This document shows, piece after piece, positions 1 to 10,711 of a stretch of 64,000 nt of DNA. Made by a program: the position numbers and the translations under genes. The notes beneath the pieces were generated by a model. It was not told where the DNA came from. It did no database searches and saw only the letters and a list, made by a program, of their open reading frames with translations. Position 1 is the first letter of the stretch. Every line of letters begins with the position of its first letter. Source of the DNA: Crossaster papposus (lineage: Eukaryota; Echinodermata; Asteroidea; Velatida; Solasteridae); contig JBAIAA010000262.1 in assembly GCA_037893245.1 (NCBI GenBank), positions 1,736,001-1,800,000 of the forward strand, in the 5' to 3' direction.

Positions 1-96
1 GAATTTAGAAACAGCAAACAAAATGAAAGCAGACATTCTAAAAACATTCTAAAATATTTATTACATTTGAATAACAGTGAAGCAAAAATAACTCTT

Positions 97-168
97 TAGC
101 AGAGCGAGGTTTTGGTCCTCGGACCTCTGGGTAATGTGCCAAGCACGCTCCCACTGCAACACTCTGCG
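97..168 (-). pseudogene. B element: diverged iMet-like 72-mer, first in window
   Basis: B elements match A at about 66 of 72 positions. They have C1 opposite U72, a damaged box A (TGTTGCAGTGG) and T loop ACCAAAA, which changes U55 and G57 of box B. The anticodon is usually CAT. Position 33 is A in copies whose plus-strand loop is ttatgtg. This copy has extra changes (gggtaatgtgccaagc). About 114 B or B-like copies occur, each with a D relic 121 bp further along. Subgroups include aacagag acceptors (1465, 3578 and others) and copies with a T insertion (30817, 38133, 40627, 41821, 42393, 44648, 47094, 48520, 49598, 52722). Confidence 0.8.
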
Positions 169-217
169 TAACTATTTTTAATGAAAATGAAATCACTATC
201 AAGGAAATAATTATCCT
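169..217. other. 49-bp spacer between B and D, reference
   Basis: Sequence taactatttttaatgaaa onward to ttatcct separates each B from its D relic. On the minus strand it supplies a T4 (CATTTTCATT), the first likely stop for a transcript running through D. Confidence 0.6.
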
Positions 218-289
218 GAGCAGACCGAGGTTGTGGTCATCCGAACTCTCGGTTACTGACCAAGAAAGTGTCTACTTCGTCACTCTGAG
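218..289 (-). pseudogene. D relic: ancient iMet-derived 72-mer, first in window
   Basis: This stretch looks like spacer but aligns to consensus iMet without a gap over 72 nt, with about 50 identities counted by hand. Recognisable parts are acceptor 3' half GTCTGCT, T-stem CCTCG, anticodon stem CTTGG/CCGAG, and the AGAGTGACGAAG start. Acceptor pairs 1, 2 and 7 are broken, box A is TGACGAAGTAG, and the T loop ACCACAA is not canonical. The anticodon position reads AGT with C33 retained. About 127 copies are present, one 31 bp below each A slot. It is more conserved between copies than a dead gene of this divergence would suggest, presumably through array homogenisation. Confidence 0.8.
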
Positions 290-320
290 TCGAGTACCTC
301 AAGTCATACCAAAAACTTGT
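290..320. other. 31-bp spacer between D and A, reference
   Basis: Sequence tcgagtacctcaagtcatac followed by caaaaacttgt. It holds the T5 terminator on the minus strand in intact copies. Confidence 0.6.
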
Positions 321-392
321 TAGCAGAGCGAGGTTTCTATCCTCGGACCTCTGGGTTATGGGCCCAGCACGCTTACACTGCGCTACTCTGCT
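321..392 (-). pseudogene. iMet copy with box B lesion (C56A), class representative
   Basis: The T loop reads ATAGAAA, replacing the normally invariant C56 of box B. Position 9 is A (TAGCGC). C56 is the best-known critical base for TFIIIC binding, so these copies are probably weak or silent. Class members start at 1117, 3230, 4772, 6314, 15160, 15732, 16699, 17271, 18238, 20352, 21322, 22863, 54976 and 58216. The two changes always travel together. This copy adds a D-loop change. Confidence 0.75.
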
Positions 393-718
393 TCATGTGA
401 ATTTAGAAACAGCAAACAAAATTAAAGCAGACATTCTAAAAACATTCTAAAATATGTATTACATTTGAATAACAGTGAAGCAAAAATACCTCTTTAGCAG
501 AGCGAGGTTTTGGTCCTCAGACCTCTGGGTTATGGGCCCAGCACGCTCCCACTGCAACACTCTGCGTAACTATTTTTAATAAAAATGAAATCACTATCAA
601 GGAAATAATTATCCTGAGCAGACCGAAGTTGTGGTCATCCGAACTCTCGGTTACTGACCAAGAAAGGGTCTACTTCGTCACTCTGAGTCGAGTACCTCAA
701 GTCATACCAAAAACTTGT

Positions 719-790
719 TAGCAAAGCGAGGTTTCGATCCTCGGACCTCTGAGTTATGGGCCCAGCACGCTTCCACTGCGCCACTCTGCT
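719..790 (-). tRNA. tRNA-iMet-CAT: iMet subfamily A2 (two G:U wobbles), representative
   Basis: A2 copies carry C68T (G5:U68) and C40T (G30:U40). Both keep pairing, but the second alters one of the initiator-specific G:C pairs. Boxes A and B, CAT and T5 are intact. Other A2 copies start at 2261, 4374, 5916, 7458, 19382, 27438, 56120, 59360 and 61075, each 72 bp. Those at 2261 and 7458 add a D-loop change, and 61075 has several more changes around the anticodon. Confidence 0.65.
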
Positions 791-1290
791 TCATGTGAAT
801 TTAGAAACAGCAAACAACATTAAAGCAGACATTCTAAAAACATTCTAAGATCTGTATTATATTTGAATAACAGTGAAGCAAAAATACCTCTTTAGCAGAG
901 CGAGGTTTTGGTCCTCGGACCTCTGGGATATGGGCCCAGCACGCTCCCACTGCAACACTCTGCGTAACTATTTTTAATGAAAATGAAATCACTATCAAGG
1001 AAATAATTATCCTGAGCAGACCGAGGTTGTGGTCATCCGAACTCTCGGTTACTGACCAAGAAAGTGTCTACTTCGTCACTCTGAGTCGAGTACCTCAAGT
1101 CATACCAAAAACTTGTTAGCAGAGCGAGGTTTCTATCCTCGGACCTCTGGGTTATGGGCCCAGCACGCTTCCACTGCGCTACTCTGCTTCATGTGAATTT
1201 AGAAACAGCAAACAAAATTAAAGCAGACATTCTAAAAACATTCTAAAATATGTATTACATGTGAATAACAGTGAAGCAAAAATACCTCTT

Positions 1291-1362
1291 TAGCAGAGCG
1301 AGGTTTTGGTCCTCAGACCTCTGGGTTATGGGCCCAGCACGCTCCCACTGCTCCACTCTACT
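1291..1362 (-). pseudogene. C element: diverged iMet-like 72-mer, first in window
   Basis: C elements match A at about 67 of 72 positions. The acceptor AGTAGAG/CTCTGCT keeps A1:U72 and has U3:G70. The D stem starts GAGC, so box A is TGGAGCAGTGG. The T loop is ACCAAAA as in B. The anticodon is CAT, and the cloverleaf is largely preserved. Each C is an S module (174-bp step) with T5 below it. I count about 55. A subgroup with a gctcccctctac end starts at 1863, 3976, 5518, 7060, 18984, 27039, 28183, 28755, 55722, 56865, 58962, 60105 and 60677. Expression is uncertain. Confidence 0.75.
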
Positions 1363-1688
1363 TCATGTAAATTTAGAAACAGCACACAAAATTAAAGCAG
1401 ACATTATAAAAACATTCTAAAATATTTAGTAAATTTGAATAACAGTGAAGCAAAAATACCACTTTAACAGAGCGAGGTTTTGGTCTTCGGACCTCTGGGT
1501 TATGTGCCCAGCACGCTCCCACTGCAACACTCTGCGTAACTATTTTTAATGAAAATGAAATCACTATCAAGGAAATAATTATCTTGAGCAGACCGAGGTT
1601 GTGGTCATCCGAACTCTCGGTTACTGACCAAGAAAGTGTCTACTTCGTCACTCTGAGTCGAGTACCTCAAGTCATACCAAAAACTTGT

Positions 1689-1760
1689 TAGCAGAGGGAG
1701 GTTTCGATCCTCGGACCTCTGGGTTATGGGCCCAGCACGCTTCCACTGCGCCACTCTGCT
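1689..1760 (-). tRNA. tRNA-iMet-CAT: iMet subfamily with T-stem C49:C65 mismatch, representative
   Basis: Consensus except G65C (plus strand gagggagg), which opens the outer T-stem pair. Internal boxes, anticodon and T5 are intact. Other members start at 3802, 5344, 6886, 18810, 26865, 55548 and 58788. Each is followed, on the side of increasing coordinate, by a C-type element with a gctcccctctac end or a close relative. Confidence 0.6.
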
Positions 1761-2658
1761 TCATGTGAATTTAGAAACAGCAAACAAAATTAAAGCAGAC
1801 ATTCTAAAAACATTCTAAAATATGTATTACATTTGAATAACAGTGAAGCAAAAATACCTCTTTAGCAGAGCGAGGTTTTGGTCCTCGGACCTGGGGGTTA
1901 TGGGCCCAGCACGCTCCCACTGCTCCCCTCTACTTCATGTAAATTTAGAAACAGCAAACAAAATGAAAGCAGACATTCTAAAAACTTTCTAATATATTTA
2001 TTACATTTGAATAACAGTGAAGCAAAAATACCTCTTTAGCAGAGCGAGGTTTTGGTCTTCGGACCTCTGGGTTATGGGCCCAGCACGCTCCCACTGCAAC
2101 ACTCTGCGTAACTATTTTTAATAAAAATGAAATCACTATCAAGGAAATAATTATCCTGAGCAGACCTAGGTTGTGGTCATCCGAACTCTCGGTTACTGAC
2201 CAATAAAGGGTCTACTTCGTCACTCTGAGTCGAGTACCTCAAGTCATACCAAAAACTTGTTAGCAAAGCGAGGTTTCGATCCTCGGACCTCTGAGTTATG
2301 GGCCCAGCACGCTTCCACCGCGCCACTCTGCTTCATGTGAATTTAGAAACAGCAAACAACATTAAAGCAGACATTCTAAAAACATTCTAAGATATGTATT
2401 ATATTTGAATAACAGTGAAGCAAAAATACCTCTTTAGCAGAGCGAGGTTTTGGTCCTCGGACCTCTGGGATATGGGCCCAGCACGCTCCCACTACAACAC
2501 TCTGCGTAACTATTTTTAAAGAAAATAAAATCACTAACAAGGAAATAATTATCCTGAGCAGACCGAGGTTGTGGTCATCTGAACTCTCGGTTACTGACCA
2601 AGAAAGTGTCTACTTCGTCACTCTGAGTCGAGTACCTCAAGTCATACCAACAACTTGT

Positions 2659-2729
2659 TAGCAGAGCGAGGTTTCGATCCTCGGACCTCTGGGTTATGGG
2701 CCCAGCACGCTTCCACTGCGCACTCTGCT
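2659..2729 (-). pseudogene. iMet copy missing G9 (71 nt), class representative
   Basis: One base is lost between acceptor and D stem, so box A becomes TGCGCAGTGG and its spacing shifts. The rest is consensus. Members start at 7856, 8998, 11333, 27836, 38516, 56518, 59758 and 61473. A different 1-bp loss, in the 3' strand of the D stem, marks 21894, 23435 and 23832. Several of these also have the interrupted TTGTTGG flank. Confidence 0.7.
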
Positions 2730-2831
2730 TCATGTGAATTTAGAAACAGCAAACAAAATTAAAGCAGACTTTCTAAAAACATTCTAAAATATGTATTACA
2801 TTTGAATAACAGTGAAGCAAAAATACCTGTT
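2730..2831. other. 102-bp inter-tRNA spacer, reference
   Basis: This AT-rich stretch separates S modules throughout the window. On the minus strand it begins with the T5 region below the upper tRNA and ends TAAATTCACATGA just before the next tRNA. It contains a direct repeat of acattctaaaa in tandem and an AT-rich block (aatatgtattac or aatatttattac) about 50-60 bp upstream of the next gene. A TATA-like role for that block is possible but unproven. No frame or RNA is seen in it. Confidence 0.7.
2819..2823 (-). terminator. Pol III T5 terminator, spacer-102 type
   Basis: A run of five T on the minus strand begins 8 nt beyond the discriminator of the 2832-2903 tRNA, in the context GGTATTTTTGC. 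The same T5 recurs at the start of nearly every 102-bp spacer, below B, C and some A elements. Confidence 0.6.
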
Positions 2832-2903
2832 TAGCAGAGCGAGGTTTCGATCCTCGGACCTCTGGGTTATGGGCCCAGCACGCTTCCACTGCGCCACTCT
2901 GCT
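2832..2903 (-). tRNA. tRNA-iMet-CAT: initiator tRNA-Met (CAT), consensus copy; reference description
   Basis: This is the first consensus family-A copy and serves as reference. Read on the minus strand it is 72 nt without CCA. The acceptor stem AGCAGAG/CTCTGCT is seven perfect pairs including A1:U72. The D arm is GCGC-AGTGGAA-GCGT. The anticodon stem CTGGG/CCCAG encloses loop CCCATAA (anticodon CAT, C33). The T arm CGAGG/CCTCG encloses loop ATCGAAA, with A54 and A60 in place of TPsiC. A1:U72, the three G:C anticodon-stem pairs and the A54/A60 loop are hallmarks of eukaryotic initiators. The discriminator is A73. Box A (TGGCGCAGTGG) and box B (GGATCGAAACC) are intact. Downstream, a T5 run in GGTATTTTTGC is a plausible RNA polymerase III terminator. 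The product would carry initiator methionine to the 40S subunit with eIF2. Confidence 0.93.
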
Positions 2904-3403
2904 TCATGTGAATTTAGAAACAGCAAACAAAATGAAAGCAGACATTCTAAAAACATTCTAAAATATTTATTACATTTGAATAACAGTGAAGCAAAAATAA
3001 CTCTTTAGCAGAGCGAGGTTTTGGTCCTCGGACCTCTGGGTAATGTGCCAAGCACGCTCCCACTGCAACACTCTGCGTAACTATTTTTAATGAAAATGAA
3101 ATCACTATCAAGGAAATAATTATCCTGAGCAGACCGAGGTTGTGGTCATCCGAACTCTCGGTTACTGACCAAGAAAGTGTCTACTTCGTCACTCTGAGTC
3201 GAGTACCTCAAGTCATACCAAAAACTTGTTAGCAGAGCGAGGTTTCTATCCTCGGACCTCTGGGTTATGGGCCCAGCACGCTTCCACTGCGCTACTCTGC
3301 TTCATGTGAATTTAGAAACAGCAAACAAAATTAAAGCAGACATTCTAAAAACATTCTAAAATATGTATTACATTTGAATAACAGTGAAGCAAAAATACCT
3401 CTT

Positions 3404-4945
3404 TAGCAGAGCGAGGTTTTGGTCCTCAGACCTCTGGGTTATGGGCCCAGCACGCTCCCACTGCTCCACTCTACTTCATGTAAATTTAGAAACAGCACAC
3501 AAAATTAAAGCAGACATTATAAAAACATTCTAAAATATTTAGTAAATTTGAATAACAGTGAAGCAAAAATACCACTTTAACAGAGCGAGGTTTTGGTCTT
3601 CGGACCTCTGGGTTATGTGCCCAGCACGCTCCCACTGCAACACTCTGCGTAACTATTTTTAATGAAAATGAAATCACTATCAAGGAAATAATTATCTTGA
3701 GCAGACCGAGGTTGTGGTCATCCGAACTCTCGGTTACTGACCAAGAAAGTGTCTACTTCGTCACTCTGAGTCGAGTACCTCAAGTCATACCAAAAACTTG
3801 TTAGCAGAGGGAGGTTTCGATCCTCGGACCTCTGGGTTATGGGCCCAGCACGCTTCCACTGCGCCACTCTGCTTCATGTGAATTTAGAAACAGCAAACAA
3901 AATTAAAGCAGACATTCTAAAAACATTCTAAAATATGTATTACATTTGAATAACAGTGAAGCAAAAATACCTCTTTAGCAGAGCGAGGTTTTGGTCCTCG
4001 GACCTGGGGGTTATGGGCCCAGCACGCTCCCACTGCTCCCCTCTACTTCATGTAAATTTAGAAACAGCAAACAAAATAAAAGCAGACATTCTAAAAACTT
4101 TCTAATATATTTATTACATTTGAATAACAGTGAAGCAAAAATACCTCTTTAGCAGAGCGAGGTTTTGGTCTTCGGACCTCTGGGTTATGGGCCCAGCACG
4201 CTCCCACTGCAACACTCTGCGTAACTATTTTTAATAAAAATGAAATCACTATCAAGGAAATAATTATCCTGAGCAGACCGAAGTTGTGGTCATCCGAACT
4301 CTCGGTTACTGACCAAGAAAGGGTCTACTTCGTCACTCTGAGTCGAGTACCTCAAGTCATACCAAAAACTTGTTAGCAAAGCGAGGTTTCGATCCTCGGA
4401 CCTCTGAGTTATGGGCCCAGCACGCTTCCACTGCGCCACTCTGCTTCATGTGAATTTAGAAACAGCAAACAACATTAAAGCAGACATTCTAAAAACATTC
4501 TAAGATCTGTATTATATTTGAATAACAGTGAAGCAAAAATACCTCTTTAGCAGAGCGAGGTTTTGGTCCTCGGACCTCTGGGATATGGGCCCAGCACGCT
4601 CCCACTGCAACACTCTGCGTAACTATTTTTAATGAAAATGAAATCACTATCAAGGAAATAATTATCCTGAGCAGACCGAGGTTGTGGTCATCCGAACTCT
4701 CGGTTACTGACCAAGAAAGTGTCTACTTCGTCACTCTGAGTCGAGTACCTCAAGTCATACCAAAAACTTGTTAGCAGAGCGAGGTTTCTATCCTCGGACC
4801 TCTGGGTTATGGGCCCAGCACGCTTCCACTGCGCTACTCTGCTTCATGTGAATTTAGAAACAGCAAACAAAATTAAAGCAGACATTCTAAAAACATTCTA
4901 AAATATGTATTACATTTGAATAACAGTGAAGCAAAAATACCTCTT
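3404..4945 (-). repeat. 1542-bp higher-order repeat, copy 1
   Basis: Eight tRNA slots in fixed order from low coordinate: C, B-D, A (C49:C65), C with gctcccctctac end, B-D, A2, B-D, A (C56A). The sum 5x174 + 3x224 equals 1542. The next copy starts at 4946. Confidence 0.9.
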
Positions 4946-6487
4946 TAGCAGAGCGAGGTTTTGGTCCTCAGACCTCTGGGTTATGGGCCCAGCACGCTCC
5001 CACTGCTCCACTCTACTTCATGTAAATTTAGAAACAGCACACAAAATTAAAGCAGACATTATAAAAACATTCTAAAATATTTAGTAAATTTGAATAACAG
5101 TGAAGCAAAAATACCACTTTAACAGAGCGAGGTTTTGGTCTTCGGACCTCTGGGTTATGTGCCCAGCACGCTCCCACTGCAACACTCTGCGTAACTATTT
5201 TTAATGAAAATGAAATCACTATCAAGGAAATAATTATCTTGAGCAGACCGAGGTTGTGGTCATCCGAACTCTCGGTTACTGACCAAGAAAGTGTCTACTT
5301 CGTCACTCTGAGTCGAGTACCTCAAGTCATACCAAAAACTTGTTAGCAGAGGGAGGTTTCGATCCTCGGACCTCTGGGTTATGGGCCCAGCACGCTTCCA
5401 CTGCGCCACTCTGCTTCATGTGAATTTAGAAACAGCAAACAAAATTAAAGCAGACATTCTAAAAACATTCTAAAATATGTATTACATTTGAATAACAGTG
5501 AAGCAAAAATACCTCTTTAGCAGAGCGAGGTTTTGGTCCTCGGACCTGGGGGTTATGGGCCCAGCACGCTCCCACTGCTCCCCTCTACTTCATGTAAATT
5601 TAGAAACAGCAAACAAAATAAAAGCAGACATTCTAAAAACTTTCTAATATATTTATTACATTTGAATAACAGTGAAGCAAAAATACCTCTTTAGCAGAGC
5701 GAGGTTTTGGTCTTCGGACCTCTGGGTTATGGGCCCAGCACGCTCCCACTGCAACACTCTGCGTAACTATTTTTAATAAAAATGAAATCACTATCAAGGA
5801 AATAATTATCCTGAGCAGACCGAAGTTGTGGTCATCCGAACTCTCGGTTACTGACCAAGAAAGGGTCTACTTCGTCACTCTGAGTCGAGTACCTCAAGTC
5901 ATACCAAAAACTTGTTAGCAAAGCGAGGTTTCGATCCTCGGACCTCTGAGTTATGGGCCCAGCACGCTTCCACTGCGCCACTCTGCTTCATGTGAATTTA
6001 GAAACAGCAAACAACATTAAAGCAGACATTCTAAAAACATTCTAAGATCTGTATTATATTTGAATAACAGTGAAGCAAAAATACCTCTTTAGCAGAGCGA
6101 GGTTTTGGTCCTCGGACCTCTGGGATATGGGCCCAGCACGCTCCCACTGCAACACTCTGCGTAACTATTTTTAATGAAAATGAAATCACTATCAAGGAAA
6201 TAATTATCCTGAGCAGACCGAGGTTGTGGTCATCCGAACTCTCGGTTACTGACCAAGAAAGTGTCTACTTCGTCACTCTGAGTCGAGTACCTCAAGTCAT
6301 ACCAAAAACTTGTTAGCAGAGCGAGGTTTCTATCCTCGGACCTCTGGGTTATGGGCCCAGCACGCTTCCACTGCGCTACTCTGCTTCATGTGAATTTAGA
6401 AACAGCAAACAAAATTAAAGCAGACATTCTAAAAACATTCTAAAATATGTATTACATGTGAATAACAGTGAAGCAAAAATACCTCTT
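4946..6487 (-). repeat. 1542-bp higher-order repeat, copy 2
   Basis: Same module order and subfamily diagnostic bases as 3404-4945, near-identical by eye. The copy starting at 6488 follows the pattern for six slots and then switches to a B-D module and a one-base-deleted A. Confidence 0.9.
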
Positions 6488-8202
6488 TAGCAGAGCGAGG
6501 TTTTGGTCCTCAGACCTCTGGGTTATGGGCCCAGCACGCTCCCACTGCTCCACTCTACTTCATGTAAATTTAGAAACAGCACACAAAATTAAAGCAGACA
6601 TTATAAAAACATTCTAAAATATTTAGTAAATTTGAATAACAGTGAAGCAAAAATACCACTTTAACAGAGCGAGGTTTTGGTCTTCGGACCTCTGGGTTAT
6701 GTGCCCAGCACGCTCCCACTGCAACACTCTGCGTAACTATTTTTAATGAAAATGAAATCACTATCAAGGAAATAATTATCTTGAGCAGACCGAGGTTGTG
6801 GTCATCCGAACTCTCGGTTACTGACCAAGAAAGTGTCTACTTCGTCACTCTGAGTCGAGTACCTCAAGTCATACCAAAAACTTGTTAGCAGAGGGAGGTT
6901 TCGATCCTCGGACCTCTGGGTTATGGGCCCAGCACGCTTCCACTGCGCCACTCTGCTTCATGTGAATTTAGAAACAGCAAACAAAATTAAAGCAGACATT
7001 CTAAAAACATTCTAAAATATGTATTACATTTGAATAACAGTGAAGCAAAAATACCTCTTTAGCAGAGCGAGGTTTTGGTCCTCGGACCTGGGGGTTATGG
7101 GCCCAGCACGCTCCCACTGCTCCCCTCTACTTCATGTAAATTTAGAAACAGCAAACAAAATGAAAGCAGACATTCTAAAAACTTTCTAATATATTTATTA
7201 CATTTGAATAACAGTGAAGCAAAAATACCTCTTTAGCAGAGCGAGGTTTTGGTCTTCGGACCTCTGGGTTATGGGCCCAGCACGCTCCCACTGCAACACT
7301 CTGCGTAACTATTTTTAATAAAAATGAAATCACTATCAAGGAAATAATTATCCTGAGCAGACCTAGGTTGTGGTCATCCGAACTCTCGGTTACTGACCAA
7401 TAAAGGGTCTACTTCGTCACTCTGAGTCGAGTACCTCAAGTCATACCAAAAACTTGTTAGCAAAGCGAGGTTTCGATCCTCGGACCTCTGAGTTATGGGC
7501 CCAGCACGCTTCCACCGCGCCACTCTGCTTCATGTGAATTTAGAAACAGCAAACAACATTAAAGCAGACATTCTAAAAACATTCTAAGATATGTATTATA
7601 TTTGAATAACAGTGAAGCAAAAATACCTCTTTAGCAGAGCGAGGTTTTGGTCCTCGGACCTCTGGGATATGGGCCCAGCACGCTCCCACAACAACACTCT
7701 GCGTAACTATTTTTAAAGAAAATAAAATCACTAACAAGGAAATAATTATCCTGAGCAGACCGAGGTTGTGGTCATCTGAACTCTCGGTTACTGACCAAGA
7801 AAGTGTCTACTTCGTCACTCTGAGTCGAGTACCTCAAGTCATACCAACAACTTGTTAGCAGAGCGAGGTTTCGATCCTCGGACCTCTGGGTTATGGGCCC
7901 AGCACGCTTCCACTGCGCACTCTGCTTCATGTGAATTTAGAAACAGCAAACAAAATTAAAGCAGACATTCTAAAAACATTCTAAAATATGTATTACATTT
8001 GAATAACAGTGAAGCAAAAATACCTGTTTAGCAGAGCGAGGTTTCGATCCTCGGACCTCTGGGTTATGGGCCCAGCACGCTTCCACTGCGCCACTCTGCT
8101 TCATGTGAATTTAGAAACAGCAAACAAAATTAAAGCAGACATTCTAAAAACATTCTAAAATATGTATTACATTTGAATAACAGTGAAGCAAAAATACCTC
8201 TT
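6488..8202 (-). repeat. 1715-bp duplicated segment, right copy
   Basis: Partner of 1291-3005. Confidence 0.85.
8029..8100 (-). tRNA. tRNA-iMet-CAT: initiator tRNA-Met (CAT), consensus copy
   Basis: Identical to the consensus at every position, with boxes A and B intact. The flank below it is of the CAGGTATTTTTG type. It sits between a one-base-deleted A copy (7856) and a C element (8203) in the 1142-bp higher-order unit. Confidence 0.92.
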
Positions 8203-8600
8203 TAGCAGAGCGAGGTTTTGGTCCTCGGACCTGTGGGTTATGGGCCCAGCACGCTCCCACTGCTCCACTCTACTTCATGTAAATTTAGAAACAGAAAACA
8301 AAATGAAAGCAGACATTCTAAAAACTTTCTAAAATATTTATTAAATTTGAATAACAGTGAAGCAAACATACCTCTTTAGCAGAGCGAGGTTTTGGTCTTC
8401 GGACCTCTGGGTTATGGGCCCAGCACGCTCCCACTGCAAGACTCTGCGTAACTATTGTTAATAAAAATGAAATCACTATCAAGGAAATAATTATCCTGAG
8501 CAGACCGAGGTTGTGGTCATCCGAACTCTCGGTTACTGACCAAGAAAGTGTCTACTTCGTCACTCTGAGTCGAGTACCTCAAGTCATACCAAAAACTTGT

Positions 8601-8672
8601 TAGCAGAGCGAGGTTTCGATCCTCGGACCTCTGGGATATGGGCCCAGCACGCTTCCACTGCGCCACTCTGCT
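8601..8672 (-). tRNA. tRNA-iMet-CAT: iMet subfamily with A38U, representative
   Basis: Single anticodon-loop change giving loop CCCATAT. Stems and promoter boxes are consensus and T5 is present. Other members start at 9743, 10936, 12078, 13271 (plus one further change), 29501, 39087, 40852, 42776, 43332 and 62218. The recurrence of the same loop change shows spread by array turnover. Confidence 0.6.
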
Positions 8673-9170
8673 TCATGTGAATTTAGAAACAGCAAACAAA
8701 ATGAAAGCAGACATTCTAAAAACATTCTAAAATATTTATACATTTGAATAACAGTGAAGCAAAAATAACTCTTTAGCAGAGCGAGGTTTTGGTCCTCGGA
8801 CCTCTGGGATATGGGCCCAGCACGCTCCCACTACAACACTCTGCGTAACTATTTTTAAAGAAAATAAAATCACTATCAAGGAAATAATTATCCTGAGCAG
8901 ACCGAGGTTGTGGTCATCTGAAATCTCGGTTACTGACCAAGAAAGTGTCTACTTCGTCACTCTGAGTCGAGTACCTCAAGTCATACCAACAACTTGTTAG
9001 CAGAGCGAGGTTTCGATCCTCGGACCTCTGGGTTATGGGCCCAGCACGCTTCCACTGCGCACTCTGCTTCATGTGAATTTAGAAACAGCAAACAAAATTA
9101 AAGCAGACATTCTAAAAACATTCTAAAATATGTATTACATTTGAATAACAGTGAAGCAAAAATACCTGTT

Positions 9171-9242
9171 TAGCAGAGCGAGGTTTCGATCCTCGGACCT
9201 CTGGGTTATGGGCCCAGCACGCTTCCACTGCGCCACTCTGCT
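9171..9242 (-). tRNA. tRNA-iMet-CAT: initiator tRNA-Met (CAT), consensus copy
   Basis: Exact consensus. This is the same position in the second 1142-bp unit as the copy at 8029. The T5 terminator is present on its 3' side. Confidence 0.92.
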
Positions 9243-10139
9243 TCATGTGAATTTAGAAACAGCAAACAAAATTAAAGCAGACATTCTAAAAACATTATAA
9301 AATATGTATTACATTTGAATAACAGTGAAGCAAAAATACCTCTTTAGCAGAGCGAGGTTTTGGTCCTCGGACCTGTGGGTTATGGGCCCAGCACGCTCCC
9401 ACTGCTCCACTCTAGTTCATGTAAATTTAGAAACAGAAAACAAAATGAAAGCAGACATTCTAAAAACTTTCTAAAATATTTATTAAATTTGAATAACAGT
9501 GAAGCAAACATACCTCTTTAGCAGAGCGAGGTTTTGGTCTTCGGACCTCTGGGTTATGGGCCCAGCACGCTCCCACTGCAAGACTCTGCGTAACTATTGT
9601 TAATAAAAATGAAATCACTATCAAGGAAATAATTATCCTGAACAGACCGAGGTTGTGGTCATCCGAACTCTCGGTTACTGACCAAGAAAGTGTCTACTTC
9701 GTCACTCTGAGTCGAGTACCTCAAGTCATACCAAAAACTTGTTAGCAGAGCGAGGTTTCGATCCTCGGACCTCTGGGATATGGGCCCAGCACGCTTCCAC
9801 TGCGCCACTCTGCTTCATGTGAATTTAGAAACAGCAAACAAAATGAAAGCAGACATTCTAAAAACATTCTAAAATATTTATACATTTGAATAACAGTGAA
9901 GCAAAAATAACTCTTTAGCAGAGCGAGGTTTTGGTCCTCGGACCTCTGGGATATGGGCCCAGCACGCTCCCACTACAACACTCTGCGTAACTATTTTTAA
10001 AGAAAATAAAATCACTATCAAGGAAATAATTATCCTGAGCAGACCGAGGTTGTGGTCATCTGAACTCTCGGTTACTGACCAAGAAAGTGTCTACTTCGTC
10101 ACTCTGAGTCGAGTACCTCAAGTCATACCAACAACTTGT

Positions 10140-10211
10140 TAGCAGAGCGAGGTTTCGATCCTCGGACCTCTGGGTTATGGGCCCAGCACGCTTCCACTGC
10201 GCTACTCTGCT
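10140..10211 (-). tRNA. tRNA-iMet-CAT: iMet copy with G9A
   Basis: One change from consensus: position 9 is A, so box A reads TAGCGCAGTGG, which still fits the TRGY pattern. The cloverleaf is unaffected. The 3' flank lacks T5 (TTGTTGG). Confidence 0.8.
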
Positions 10212-10711
10212 TCATGTGAATTTAGAAACAGCAAACAAAATGAAAGCAGACATTCTAAAAACATTCTAAAATATGTATTACATTTGAATAACAGTGAAGC
10301 AAAAATACCTCTTTAGCAGAGCGAGGTTTTGGTCCTCAGACCTCTTGGTTATGGGCCCAGCACGCTCCCACTGCTCCACTCTAGTTCATGTAAATTTAGA
10401 AACAGCACACAAAATTAAAGCAGACATTATAAAAACATTCTAAAATATTTAGTAAATTTGAATAACAGTGAAGCAAAAATACCACTTTAACAGAGCGAGG
10501 TTTTGGTCTTCGGACCTCTGGGTTATGGGCCCAGCACGCTCCCACTGCAACACTCTGCGTAACTATTTTTAATGAAAATGAAATCACTATCAAGGAAATA
10601 ATTATCTTGAGCAGACCGAGGTTGTGGTCATCCGAACTCTCGGTTACTGACCAAGAAAGTGTCTACTTCGTCACTCTGAGTCGAGTACCTCAAGTCATAC
10701 CAAAAACTTAT

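Larger units (their letters stand above)
1..494 (-). repeat. edge segment repeated at 2910
   Basis: Bases from position 1 match 2910 onward at an offset of 2909, including the B copy with gggtaatgtgccaagc (97 and 3006) and the following C56A copy (321 and 3230). Confidence 0.8.
1291..3005 (-). repeat. 1715-bp duplicated segment, left copy
   Basis: Corresponds slot for slot to 6488-8202 at an offset of 5197. Shared private bases include cctaggttgtgg and aataaaggg in the D relic and a D-loop change in the A2 copy, so the two are closer to each other than to the 1542-bp units between them. Confidence 0.85.

Noticed and set aside
1373..1570. Recurring open frames of 62-92 codons on both strands (for example here, and again at 3486, 5028, 6570, 10396, 12731)
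   Set aside because: They cross tRNA elements and spacers, recur at the repeat period, lack any recognisable domain, and differ in length with single indels. They are by-products of the repeat.
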